Shown in pieces: positions 35,360-46,039 of a DNA stretch of 64,000 bases. The notes under the pieces are model-generated. The model was not told where the DNA came from. It saw only the letters and a list, made by a program, of their open reading frames with translations, and ran no database searches. Where the stretch lies: positions 14,126,453 to 14,190,452 of the forward strand of contig OZ024787.1 in the NCBI GenBank assembly GCA_964017065.1, read 5' to 3'. The first letter of the stretch is position 1, and the number at the start of each line of letters is the position of its first letter. The position numbers were made by a program, and so were the translations under genes. The stretch comes from Haliclona indistincta (lineage: Eukaryota > Porifera > Demospongiae > Haplosclerida > Chalinidae).

Positions 35360-38300
35360 CACAATCACACACGCTGTGCTGGTGATGCTTCTCTGTCTGT
35401 TGCTGTAGTCTAAGTTGTATAGCAGCTCTGATCTAGGAGGACAAGTGTTCCATGTGTTGATTAGCTCTCTTCATCAACACTATACTGAGGAGGCATTCCT
35501 GCCGGCTACCTGTGTCATGAGAATCAAGGTGAGCGTAGACATTTTAGAGTAATCATTATATACTGAACTTTATGCATTTTATACCAAGCAGTGAAAAAGA
35601 GAGCAATAGTGTTTTAGTTTACCTATCTATGGTAAATCTGCAAAACTTGCAAGGATCAACAAAAAGCATGTCAGGAGTGGGATTCGAACCCACGCCCACC
35701 AGTGTGGACTGCGGCCTAAACGCAGCGCCTTAGACCACTCGGCCATCCTGACACTTGATGGGACAACTTAGCGACTACCACTGTGACGATTGCACTCATG
35801 ATCAGCGATTACCATGGGTTATTGATAGCGGAAATAAACCGTGAAAACTACCATAACAGAAAAACCAACCTGTAATAGCAGGAGCGCACAATGAGAGTGA
35901 GCGTGGTAAGAAGGCAGGAGCGGGACACTCCCACGCACTTGATTTAAAATTGCACTTCCACACATGATGGCTGTGTTTCTAAATATAGACTAGTGATGGC
36001 CGACGGTACGCATACGTACAGTTTCGTATTGGATGGAACTGGCCTTCTAGGAAGTAAGAATCAGCTTTCCACTACCCTAGGACTATCATGCTTGTCTGCT
36101 AGCTCGAGTAGATACTGTTAAAGCAAGAAACTAGTCGAATCTGTGACGGTGGGCTGTCATGCTGTTTCTCTACAGCTGGTATACGACCACGTGGAGATCG
36201 TCTGTGCATCATCGTGGGTGTAGAAAGCTTCTACGAGCTGTTGCTTACCTCTAACTGCCAAGTTCCATCTAATACGAAACTTTACGTACGTGTACCGTCG
36301 GCCATCACAAGTCTATCTATAGAAACACGGCCATCATGTGTGGAGGTGCAATTTTTAATCAAGTGCGTGGGAGTGTCCCGCTCCTGCCTTCTTACCACGC
36401 TCACTCTCATTATGCTCTCCTGATGGTGGAAATTGTTCATCGTGAGTTCAGTTGTCACAGTGGTAATAGCCATCAGGTGTCAGGATGGCCGAGTGGTCTA
36501 AGGCGCTGCGTTTAGGCCGCAGTCCACACTGGTGGGCGTGGGTTCGAATCCCACTCCTGACATTCCTTTTTGCTTTTGCTAGTTTTCATTCTTTCTCTGT
36601 CGTGTAGATATTCAACTGTATACTCAGTCTGAGAGCTAATGGCCGCAGTCAGGTTGGGTACCAAGACGAGAATGGGATCCAGTACAGTCACTTCTATGTC
36701 TGCCAACAGTGAGTGAAATTTAAAAAAGAATTTTTCTTTGTGATGTGTTTATAATGTTTTTTTCACAGACAAAACATTGAAGGACTAGTGTTGCTGGATT
36801 ATAGTAAAGCACTGTCAGCTGTCGTACACTGTCTTGAGAAAGTGAGTCAGTAATAAACAAATAATTATTATAATATAGCACGATCTACGCTTTTGTTCTG
36901 ATCGTCATATTTGTTGAATGTAAACATTATTTCCATGCTCTGATAGATGTATGGTGATTATGTAAAAATAATTCATGATTTAAGAGTATTGACAGTAACC
37001 TGCTAAGCACTAGGTTTAAGGGTATCCATAGTAACCTGCTAAGCACTAGGTTTAAGGGTATCCATAGTAACCCGCTGAGCACTAGGTTTAAGGGTATCCA
37101 TAGTAACCCGCTAAGCACTAGGTTTAAGGGTACCCATAGTAACCTGCTAAGCACTAGGTTTAAGGGTATCCATAGTAACCCGCTAAGCACTAGGTTTAAG
37201 GGTACCCATAGTAACCTGCTAAGCACTAGGTTTAAGGGTATCCATAGTAACCCGCTAAGTACTAGGTTTAAGGGTATCCATAGTAACCTGCTAAACACTA
37301 GGTTTAAGGGTATCCATAGTAACCCGCTAAGCACTAGGTTTAAGGGTATCCACAGTAACCCGCTAAACACTAGGTTTAAGGGTATCCATAGTAACCCGCT
37401 AAGCACTAGGTTTAAGGGTATCCATAGTAACCCGCTAAGCACTAGGTTTAAGGGTATCCATAGTAACCCGCTAAGCACTAGGTTTAAGGGTACCCATAGT
37501 AACCCGCTAAGCACTAGGTTTAAGGGTATCCATAGTAACCCGCTAAGCACTAGGTTTAAGGGTATCCATAGTAACCCGCTAAGCACTAGGTTTAAGGGTA
37601 CCCATAGTAACCCGCTAAGCACTAGGTTTAAGGGTATCCATAGTAACCTGCTAAGCACTAGGTTTAAGGGTACCCATAGTAACCCGCTAAACACTAGGTT
37701 TAAGGGTATCCATAGTAACCTGCTAAGCACTAGGTTTAAGGGTATCCACAGTAACCCGCTGAGCACTAGGTTTATTGTATGTGTGTATCCCATGTTTGAG
37801 CATGCTGTCACGAGTGTCTTTCTAAGAGCCCAGTTTGTGCATAACGTGTTGTAACTATCATGGTTGCTTGGTATTGTTATGGTCTCTCTCACCACAGGAG
37901 AGGGAATGGGAGGTGCTAGTTGAGGTACTTGTTGGTCTAGTGCCTCTACTAAAGAACAGGTTACTAGCACTGTCTGCTCCTTCCTACCTCAGCACAATAT
38001 GTCAGCTTCTCTGTCACAAGGTATGCCCTAGAGAGTGACTGTTGCTTAGTTATTCACTGGTGTTGATTATTCTCCTAGTTAGAGAGCCCTTCTCGGTCAA
38101 TGCAACAGAAGGAGGATCGTAATCATGACCTTTCAACGTACATATATCCTGTATTGACTATACTGTGTACCTGTGGAGCTCATCTGGACAGGACAGCAAA
38201 GGTTAGATAGTATCTGTCGGATGTCTCAAGTGTCGTTGTTGTTGAGTAATACTGATCAATGACTGATTTATTATAGTGTGTATGTGCTTGCCTCAAATTT

Positions 38301-39657
38301 TCTTCTGTGCTAGTGGTTTTACTGACAAATTTTACTGACATTATGAATTGAAATGCTTTGATCATCACATGATCCACAGTCGGCTACAGTGTGTGTATCA
38401 CATGATCCACACAGTCAGCTACAGTGTGTGTATCACATGATCCACACAGTCAGCTACAGTGTGTGTATCACATGATCCACAGTCAGCTACAGTGTGTGCA
38501 TCACATGATCCACAGTCGGCTACAGTGTGTGTATCACATGATCCACAGTCAGCTACAGTGTGTGTATCACATGATCCACAGTCGGCTACAGTGTGTGTAT
38601 CACATGATCCACAGTCGGCTACAGTGTGTGTATCACATGATCCACAGTCAGCTACAGTGTGTGTATCACATGATCCACAGTCAGCTACAGTGTGTGTATC
38701 ACATGATCCACAGTCGGCTACAGTGAGTGTATCACATGATCCACAGTCGGCTACAGTGTGTGTATCACATGATCCACAGTCAGCTACAGTGTGTGTATCA
38801 CATGATCCACAGTCAGCTACAGTGTGTGTATCACATGATCCACAGTCGGCTACAGTGAGTGTATCACATGATCCACAGTCGGCTACAGTGTGTGTATCAC
38901 ATGATCCACAGTCAGCTACAGTGTGTGTATCACATGATCCACAGTCGGCTACTATGTGTGTATCACATGATCCACAGTCGGCTACAGTGTGTGTATCACA
39001 TGATCCACAGTCGGCTACAGTGTGTGTATCACATGATCCACAGTCGGCTACAGTGTGTGTATCGCTTGTTGGTGCTCAAAGTGGTATAAATTAATACGCC
39101 AAGTTTGATATTGATTACCATATTTCTTCAAAAAATTTGGTGCATAATAAATAATCTCAGATTTGCTTGCCCAATGGTAATTGTGACAGAAGTTCCAGAA
39201 GCACTGAATGATTGGAGGTGGTATGGCAATGAGCACTTTTCATGTCTAGTGGTTGGCTGACTAGTTTTAGTGTGATTGTGTGCTGGCTCCACACATACTA
39301 TCGTGAATATCATTACATGCTAGTGAATCTTGTTATTGTGGTCATGAATATCATTGACATTCTTGTAAAGATCTGCTAAGTAAATGAATAGTGAAAAATC
39401 AAGCAATTATCCGCCCTTTCGAGCTATCTTGCAGCCGTGTGTAGTAGCTCGAGTAATCTCTGAGCTATCTTCTAGCCGGGCAGCTATGTGTAGTAGCTCA
39501 CAGCATAGTTAGAAGTCAAGTAGTAAGTTGCTCTGTCTAGGTACAAGAAGCCCTTGTTAGTTTCCAGCTGCTCTGTGGATTGCTGCTGACTCTGGACTGG
39601 CTGAAGAGGGCATCTTTCCATAAAGTACTCGATCGCTGTGTGAATCTCTATCACTAG
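35094..39657 (+). CDS. TSC2: tuberin middle region (N-terminal exons missing at gap), ends in a stop
   Basis: Exons in phase: (gap)-35134, 35219-35284, 35409-35528, 36608-36708, 36769-36841, 37898-38020, 38079-38201 and 39541-39657. The translation follows human tuberin in its central part: ITVFGLTDLLKSKLYSSSDL, VFHVLISSLHQHYTEEAFLP, FNCILSLRANGRSQVG, SALSAVVHCLEK-type and EREWEVLVEVLVGLVPLL blocks, and YIYPVLTILCTCGAHLD. The last exon (VQEALVSFQLLCGLLLTLDW...) fits less clearly and runs into a stop at 39655. The following ~200 residues of tuberin are not found. The rest of the protein is at 22654-26162 on the minus strand. The locus may be an inversion, a misassembly or a true gene fission. 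Confidence 0.85.
35296..35357 (+). repeat. (CA)n microsatellite
   Basis: A CA dinucleotide run in a tuberin-half intron. Confidence 0.95.
35669..35752 (-). tRNA. tRNA-Leu (anticodon UAG)
   Basis: On the minus strand 84 nt fold as a class II tRNA. The acceptor stem is gtcagga / tcctgac. The D arm carries tggccgagtgg (A box), the anticodon arm is ctgcg-tttaggc-cgcag with anticodon TAG, the variable arm is long, and the T arm carries ggttcgaatcc (B box). A T5 run follows downstream as Pol III terminator. It is identical in the parts compared to the tRNA at 36479 and lies in an intron of the tuberin half. Confidence 0.95.
36479..36562 (+). tRNA. tRNA-Leu (anticodon UAG)
   Basis: A class II tRNA like the inverted copy at 35669, with anticodon TAG in the loop tttaggc, A box tggccgagtgg, B box ggttcgaatcc and discriminator A at 36562. 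A ttttt terminator starts a few bases downstream. The two genes are transcribed away from each other. Confidence 0.95.
36981..37773 (+). repeat. 36-bp minisatellite, about 22 copies
   Basis: Tandem units containing ggtttaagggtatccatag and taacccgctaagcacta with scattered variants. Because 36 is divisible by three, the minus strand stays open and gives a false 347-codon ORF. It is in the intron 36842-37897. Confidence 0.97.
38360..39065 (+). repeat. 33-bp minisatellite, about 21 copies
   Basis: Tandem units of gtgtgtgtatcacatgatcc plus acagtcggctaca. The period of 33 keeps two frames open and gives false repetitive ORFs. It is in the intron 38202-39540. Confidence 0.97.
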
Positions 39658-39729
39658 ATCTACCTTGTCATGATTGCAGCGATACTCATCGTGTTGTCTT
39701 TGGCTATTATCATACCAATCGCTAATGCT

Positions 39730-40945
39730 TTAACCCTTTAGTTGCTAGGTTATTTTGGCGAAAATTCGACTTGCTCTAAACTGACAGTTTGTCTAGCAAT
39801 TTTCTACAACATGCAGTACGCTAGCTGTTCCAAACTAGCACTGTTTTTACCTGGCATGTCAAAGTTTACGACCATGTACTAAAATCTGAGTTGGCCACTC
39901 CCACTTCGGAACTGAAGCCACTTAAGTGCTGCGGCCTCGTCATTTTTCAGCTGATTTTGGTCTTCATTTAGCCCTGGTGACTGATACAAAAACCTGGTGG
40001 TGTCCAGGTGAGCAAACAGCACAGTTTAGACCATATTCTATGCCAAAGTATGCATTTCCGGGCATCCTGAAGCCCTAAAAATGCCGAAAGCGGCGAGGGG
40101 CTCCGCCCCTTCGAACCCCGGGTTAACCCTTTAGGGCCTATAGCGGATTTAGCCGTCATAATTGACTCCACCTACTGTAGACGTCATAAATAGTGTGAAA
40201 AGTGCTCTAGAAAGGTCAAATAAAGTTTAATTGCAAAAGCTAACTTTACCTGAAAAAACCCACTGTTTTTCGCCACGCCCTCCCCACTAACATATATAGA
40301 ACGGGGGGATTTTTAAAGGGGGGTGTCCCCCCTTTAACCCGGGGTTCGAAGGGGCGGAGCCCCTCGCCGCTTTCGGCATTTTTGGGGCTTCAGGATGCCC
40401 GTAAATGCATACTTGGGCATAGAATAATTATGGTCTAAACTATGCTGTTTGCTCACCTGGACACCACCAGGTTTTTGTATCAGTCACCAGGGCTAAACGA
40501 AGACCAAAATAGGCTGAAAAATGACGAGGTCGCAGCACTTAAGCGGCTTCTGTTCCGAATTGGGAGTGGCCAACTCAGAGTTTAGTACATGGTCGTAAAC
40601 TTTGACATGCCAGGAAAAAACAGTGCTAATTTGGAACAGCTGGCGTACTGCATGTTGTAGAAATCGCAAGACAAATTGTCAGTTTAGAGCAAGCCGAATT
40701 TTCGTCAAAATAATTCAGTCACTAAAGAGTTAAAGGGGGGACACCCCCCTTTAAAAATCCCCCCGTTCTATATATTGTAGTGGGGAGGGCGCGGCGAAAA
40801 ACAGTGGGTTTTTTCAGGTAAAGTTATCTTCTGCAATTAAACTTGATTTGACCTTTCTAGAGCACTTTTCACACTATTTATGACATCTAGAGTAGGTGGA
40901 GTCAATTATGACGCCTTAAGGCGTCAATAGCCTATAAAGGGTTAA
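39730..40945 (-). mobile_element. TTAA MITE, outer copy (split by a second copy)
   Basis: Starts TTAACCCTTTAG at 39730 and ends aaagggTTAA at 40945. Without the inner copy it matches the 45432-46039 element in the same orientation. The inner copy entered at an internal TTAA (40123). Confidence 0.9.
40123..40733 (+). mobile_element. TTAA MITE, inner copy in opposite orientation
   Basis: 611 bp from TTAACCCTTTAGGG to aaagagTTAA, in the same orientation as copy 1 at 7712. TTAA is present at both junctions, whereas the sibling at 45432 has one ggTTAAtggggg at the same internal point. Confidence 0.9.
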
Positions 40946-41420
40946 TGGGATTATTCGGTCCAATAATACTGTTCATCATCATAGTTTCATTGTTTGCGAA
41001 AAATAGATGAAAACACTCAGTCCACTGAATCCAGTGCTGGAAATCTGAATTCCACCATGATTTCACACATAATATTATGTTTTAAATTCCTGCAATAAGG
41101 ACCAGCCCTATTGTAGTATTATGAGTAATTCAGTTCATTATTGTGAAAATGAGTGTTAAGATTAACTGTAGTTATAACAATAGCTTTACAGATCATTATT
41201 ATTATTGTTGAACATTGGTTTCATTTCTGAGTCAATCGTTGATTTTTTACGCATTGATCACATTGCATGATGTGGCTATAGCCTGGTGCAAACCTGCTCT
41301 AGTGGTTATGAATAATGTTGCTTCCACTCCGCCCTCTTAAGTGAAATCATAGAAAGACGAGTGTGCAGAGTGAGTACATGCTCCACCCATGCTCCACCCA
41401 TTCGAGCTGTATCTTGCTTG
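40946..41420. other. intergenic, no recognised feature
   Basis: AT-rich sequence between the MITE pair and the first, truncated transporter copy. Confidence 0.4.
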
Positions 41421-41450
41421 TTACAGAAGAGCTCTCAGATTTGTTAGCTT

Positions 41451-41903
41451 TTGATCATGGTAGTAGTGATTGTATTCAGAATAAGACAGGTACTCAACTA
41501 CACTAGGAAGCACAGATACCCTGAGAGACGTAGTGCCTTCACCTATATTGATGAGGAACAGCCCACACGAATGGACTATGCCGGGCACTTTACTGAGGAG
41601 GAGGAGGAGGAGGTAGAGGATGTCAAGAGACTCAAGACTGTCCATCGACTAGTGGTATACTTCGAACAGTCTCTTTTCATCACTATAGCATATAGTCCAG
41701 CAGTCATTGTTACTAGCAAAGGAGACATACATGTAGATATGGACATGACTACATGCATATTAACTGTCCATTTTAAGCATTTAACGTTATCAATGATAAA
41801 TCTTTTGAAAGTACTACGAGCACCTGAATCAACAGAACAAAGTTTTCTCTGTCTTTGTGCTGTTATTATTATTATAGGGCTCTGTCTGCTTTCAGTTTCT
41901 TAG
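41451..41903 (+). pseudogene. truncated POT-like transporter copy
   Basis: About 300 bp match the central loop of the four intact genes (TRKHRYPERRSAFTYIDEEQ, PTRMDY) but lack GKEKFGGP. The acidic run is expanded by extra gaggag units, and insertions shift VEDVKTVLRL. Both ends of the gene are absent. The DNA after it is the same upstream block seen before the intact genes, so it is the remnant of a fifth duplicated unit. Confidence 0.8.
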
Positions 41904-42137
41904 TTATCTATGTATGGAGGAGTCTTCTGGCACCGCTGCATGATCGCTGGATGTGATAGTGGAGACTAGCTATTCACCTGATGTCATTGTTTGTTAAATT
42001 CCCAACACATCAAAGGTGTGTCATAGTAGGCTGTTTAGGAAATTAATTCTGCTAACATTTACAAATACAAATACAAATATAAACACATGAGAAGGATTCT
42101 TTGGCTGTTTTTTAAATAATGCTTATTTTATGATAGT

Positions 42138-43667
42138 ATGATGGCTGGCCCTTTGTCACTTGGCGTGAGGCTGTTATGGAGATCAGGTCGTAAGATAATC
42201 TTTCTACTAGTGTGGGAGATGCTGTTCAAACTATCATTTGGGTTAATAGTTGAAAGCAAAGTCGTGATTCTAGACGACATCTTCATATCTGTCACAAAGT
42301 GCTTGTCACTGCTTCTTGCTCCTCTGGTTGGACTGCTAGCTGATGTGAAGTATGGAAGATATGAGGTTATTAAAGCTGGATCACTGGTCTCATTCCTTGC
42401 TTGCTTGTTCTACTATTTTGCTTTATTATCAGGTGATGATGCTTCAGTGTTGAAAACTGTGCTTATCTGTGCAGCAATGATACTTGTGTGTATCGGTGAG
42501 ACATGTTATTCAGCTGCCATGCTGCCATTTTTAACAGATCAACTAATTGGTGCCACTTCAGATGAGCTTAGTGCAATTGTACGCTGGTATTATTGGGCCA
42601 AGCATGTTGGCTTTGGTCTGTGTGATATTATATTGTACTTGTTTATTCAAATCAAGTTTGAGGCAGTTCTGTTCTTTGCGATTCCTCTTGCTGTGATCAT
42701 CATCAGTGACTGCTTGTGTCAGCAGTGGTTGGACAGGACTCATAAGGTCACTAACCCCATCAAGCTCATCATACAGGTACTCTACTACACTAGGAAGCAC
42801 AGATACCCTGAGAGACGCAGTGCCTTCACCTATATTGATGAGGAACAGCCCACACGAATGGATTATGGCAAGGAGAAATTCGGAGGACCCTTCACTGAGG
42901 AGGAGGTAGAGGATGTCAAGACTGTCCTACGATTGATTCCAATGATATTTTGCTTTGGTCTTTTTGTGATTACTTTGGCTTATTCTCCAGTGACCATCTT
43001 GAAAGGCAAAGGGAAGCGTGGTGTTGTTTTAAACAATGGATTGAAAAACTGGTTATCTCCAGTTCTTCTAATACCCTTTTACCAGTTGTTAGTGCGTCCA
43101 TGTGTTCGCTATCGTCCCAGTATGTTGCGATGCATCGGTGCGGCCATGTTGGTGTGTGCTGTTGGCTACATACTCTTAGAAGCATCAGCAGTAGTGGGTG
43201 TGGTCTACTCTCATGATATACACAGCTACTTGTCATGTACTCACAACATCACTCATCATCATGTCCATATAGTCCACTGGTACTGGAAGATTGGTCCTTT
43301 ACTGCTCTATACCATCAGTAAGATGATACTTAGTGTAGTAACACTTGAGTTTTATATAGCTCAGTCGCCTGACAAGATGAAAGGGTTCATTCTTGGACTG
43401 ACTTATGCTCTTAATGGCATTGTCTACTTAATTCTCGCGGAGGCTATAAAACTGCAGATCACTTTGTGTTACGACTTGCAGTCGTTATTTGTCCTTGTTA
43501 TACTGTTTGTGGTCTTCCTGGTCCTTTCCAAGTGCTACACACTACGTGAGAGGAACAGAGAGATCAACATACAGGCCATAGTGGAGGAACACTATGAGAG
43601 GTACATGGACCAGGAGGAGGAGTACATGAGAGATCATCCACGCATTGAATTTAGTGATTCTTACTAG
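42138..43667 (+). CDS. POT/PTR-like (SLC15-like) transporter, copy A
   Basis: Single exon of 509 residues with about 11-12 hydrophobic segments. The order is that of the proton-coupled oligopeptide transporter branch of the MFS: a WEMLFKLSFGLI segment in TM1, LAPLVGLLADVKYGRY loop 2-3 signature, PFLTDQLIGATSDELS with WYYWAKHVGFG, then a large cytosolic loop (RKHRYPERRSAFTYIDEEQP, FGGPFTEEEVEDVKT). The tail is acidic and cytosolic. The canonical ExxER proton motif of TM1 is not preserved, so coupling and substrate cannot be assigned. A second Met directly follows the first. It is the first intact member of the tandem array. Confidence 0.8.
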   Translation: MMAGPLSLGVRLLWRSGRKIIFLLVWEMLFKLSFGLIVESKVVILDDIFISVTKCLSLLLAPLVGLLADVKYGRYEVIKAGSLVSFLACLFYYFALLSGDDASVLKTVLICAAMILVCIGETCYSAAMLPFLTDQLIGATSDELSAIVRWYYWAKHVGFGLCDIILYLFIQIKFEAVLFFAIPLAVIIISDCLCQQWLDRTHKVTNPIKLIIQVLYYTRKHRYPERRSAFTYIDEEQPTRMDYGKEKFGGPFTEEEVEDVKTVLRLIPMIFCFGLFVITLAYSPVTILKGKGKRGVVLNNGLKNWLSPVLLIPFYQLLVRPCVRYRPSMLRCIGAAMLVCAVGYILLEASAVVGVVYSHDIHSYLSCTHNITHHHVHIVHWYWKIGPLLLYTISKMILSVVTLEFYIAQSPDKMKGFILGLTYALNGIVYLILAEAIKLQITLCYDLQSLFVLVILFVVFLVLSKCYTLRERNREINIQAIVEEHYERYMDQEEEYMRDHPRIEFSDSY

Positions 43668-43754
43668 TACTTAATGCGTACAGTGAGAGTGTACTATTGT
43701 TAATGAGTGTAACAAGTACTGTTGTATGTCTAGTTAGCATCAAAACCTTCATTA

Positions 43755-44295
43755 ACCCTCGGCGCATGCGCGAGGGTTACGGTACTTGCTTTGTCGTTCG
43801 GTCGGTCTGTCTGTCTGTCTGTCTCTTCTGCTACAGAGATCAGCGATCGCTTCTACGCGTCAACTAAGGTATGAACAGGCTAAGCACGACCATGGCTTGC
43901 AATGTGACTCGTGGATTTTGCTAAAGTGCTTTCGTTCTTGAGTTATGGCTGGCTCACCTTGCATGACGGCCATCTTAGACTACAAAGGCGCCCATAGTTG
44001 ACTACCTAGGTACTTGTAGATTCCATCTAAACAGCAGGACAGCTCTGGGGGTGCGTAGACATCTCAAGAAAAAGCCTATCAAAGCCAAGAGCAATCTCAG
44101 TGTTCACGGTCACGCCCACTTGACACACCTTGTCTCGATTGAATTGTGGTCAGCACTTTGCTGTCTTCTGGTTACATGTAGCAGTGCAGTTTCAATAGCA
44201 AGCAGGTTGGCTTCAGCTGCAAAGCTCCTTCTGCAAACCATAACTAAGGTGCTAACTCTACAATGTGCAACACGCCGAGGGTTTCGTGAAATCTG
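43755..44295. mobile_element. 541-bp insertion in unit A with TTCATTA duplication
   Basis: Unit B reads ccttcattacttgtt without interruption. In unit A TTCATTA occurs at 43748-43754 and 44296-44302 around foreign sequence beginning accctcggcgcatgcgcgag. The start of the insert contains a short palindrome (accctcggcg / cgcgagggt). No ORF. Confidence 0.75.
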
Positions 44296-44328
44296 TTCAT
44301 TACTTGTTGATGTCCACCAACACTGTTT

Positions 44329-44990
44329 ATGTAATAGTTAACTCCCGGTCTCTGAGGCGATACGGGATATATACCGAGGTGGTTAATTATGCTGTCCGAG
44401 GGCGGAGCCCGAGGATGGCATAATTAACCACCGAGGTATTATCCCGATCGCCGAAGAGACCGGGAGTTAACTGACTTGTACCCAACCACCAGTCTTCTTG
44501 TGGTGTTTGTAGCTGCTGTAGCTGTTCTGTAGCTTGTAAGCGAAGATCTACGAGCGATGGGAGCCCAGGGCACTCGCCTCCAAGCGCACACTCGCCAGGT
44601 CTATAATGGCGAACGCCCGTGTTCAAGTTGGGCGACAAACGAAGCCTGGCGTCAACTTTTGTGCAGCTAAAACGCACGGTAACTTGGCTTTCAGGCAGCA
44701 ATGCTGGCTGACCTTTCCCAAAGGTTAACACGTGCGCCAAAAATTTATTGATAATTTATTGACGATTGCCCACTAGTATCTGCTATTTTGTGGGGTATAA
44801 AGCTCCACGCACTTTCGCCGGGTGGGCAGGTGTGGACAAGGGACTAGTGCCACTTACCCACTTCCTGGAAAATATCCATATTGGCCTGGTTTAACTTTAA
44901 TATCCTGGAAAATATCCATATTTTCCTGGGTATATGGGATATATACCATGCCATTTTCCTTTGATCTTTGGGTGTGGTGGGGTACAATGT
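44329..44990. mobile_element. second insertion in unit A, with a 133-bp hairpin
   Basis: Unit B joins actgtttat directly to gttagttaaactgag. Unit A has about 660 bp between. A long hairpin (44338-44470) begins ttaactcccggtctc and ends gagaccgggagttaa around a cgagggcggagcccgagg centre. The outer borders are approximate. Confidence 0.65.
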
Positions 44991-45431
44991 TAGTTAAACT
45001 GAGTTAAGAGAGGAGGACCCCAGTCAAGACTAGTGGGTGTGGCCCACTTCATTGCAACACAGCTAAGATCATAACCGACCACACTCATGCACACATCAAA
45101 CACATGCAGTTAGCTATAATGCTCGACGTTCAATAAGCACCGCTAGCTCGATTCTCCCACCATCTCCCACCCTCTTCCACCCTCTACACAGTTTCCAATC
45201 TTTCAAAACTGAGAGCCTACTAATCAAGTTCATATGAACGCCTAACTGATTATGTGGTCAGCAACTGGCTTTTAATTGGTTATATCATGCCTTACATTAA
45301 AGGCATTGATTGGCGCCATTGCAGTATATCCGCTGCACTGCTCTCAGCGGAAACGCCTCTTTGATGGTTGATGTCAGTAAGGGCCGTGTAGTTTATGTTC
45401 AAAGTGTGCATGTACAGTCTTTGTCTGTAGG

Positions 45432-46039
45432 TTAACTCTTTAGTGCCTGAATTATTTTGATGAAAATTCGACTTGCTCTAAACTGACTGTTTGTCTTGCG
45501 ATTTTCTACAACATGCAGTACGCTAGCTGTTCCAAACTAGCACTGTTTTTTCCTGGCATGTCAAAGTTTACAACCATGTACTAAACTCTGAGTTGGCCAC
45601 TCCCACTTCGGAACTGATACCGCTTAAGTGCTGCGACCTCGTCATTTTTCAGCCAATTTTGGTCTTCGTTTAGCCCTGGTGACTGATACAAAAACCTGGT
45701 GGTGTCCAGGTTAGCAAACAGCATAGTTTAGACCATATTCTATGCCCAAGTATGCATTTCCGGGCATCCTGAAGCCTTAAAAATGCCAAAAGTGGTGAGG
45801 GGCTCCGCCCCTTCGAACCCCAGGTTAATGGGGGGACACCCCCCTTTAAAATTCCCCCCATGCTGTACGTTTTAGTGGGGAGGGCGCGCCGAAAAACAGT
45901 GGGTTTTTTCAGGTAAAGTCATCTTTTGCAATTAAACTTGATTTGACCTCTCTAGAGCACTTTTTGCACTTTTTATGACGTCTAGAGTAGGTGGAGTCAA
46001 TTATGGCGCCTAAAGACGCTATAGGCCTTAAAGGGTTAA
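45432..46039 (-). mobile_element. TTAA MITE, copy in unit A
   Basis: 608 bp, TTAACTCTTTAG to aaagggTTAA, with the left end of the outer copy at 39730. Units B and C carry the empty site gtaggttagtcaac (about 51700 and 56290). Confidence 0.9.

Larger units (their letters stand above)
35669..36562. repeat. large palindrome carrying two tRNA-Leu genes
   Basis: Left arm (35669 to about 36065) and right arm (about 36225-36562) are inverted copies. Beyond the tRNAs they share agtgagcgtggtaagaaggc, gtgatggccgacggtac and agtttcgtatt-type segments, with scattered differences. The spacer is about 160 bp. Confidence 0.85.

Noticed and set aside
36981..37773. Telomere-like array (ggtttaagggt)
   Set aside because: The unit is 36 bp with only a loose likeness to plant-type telomere repeats; it is an internal minisatellite in an intron.
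36927..37970. 347-codon minus-strand ORF with repeated LVLSGLLWIPLN
   Set aside because: Produced by a 36-bp intronic minisatellite whose period is divisible by three; no splice or start context.
38424..39094. Repetitive ORFs with SHDPQSATVCV
   Set aside because: Artefact of the 33-bp minisatellite in the intron 38202-39540.
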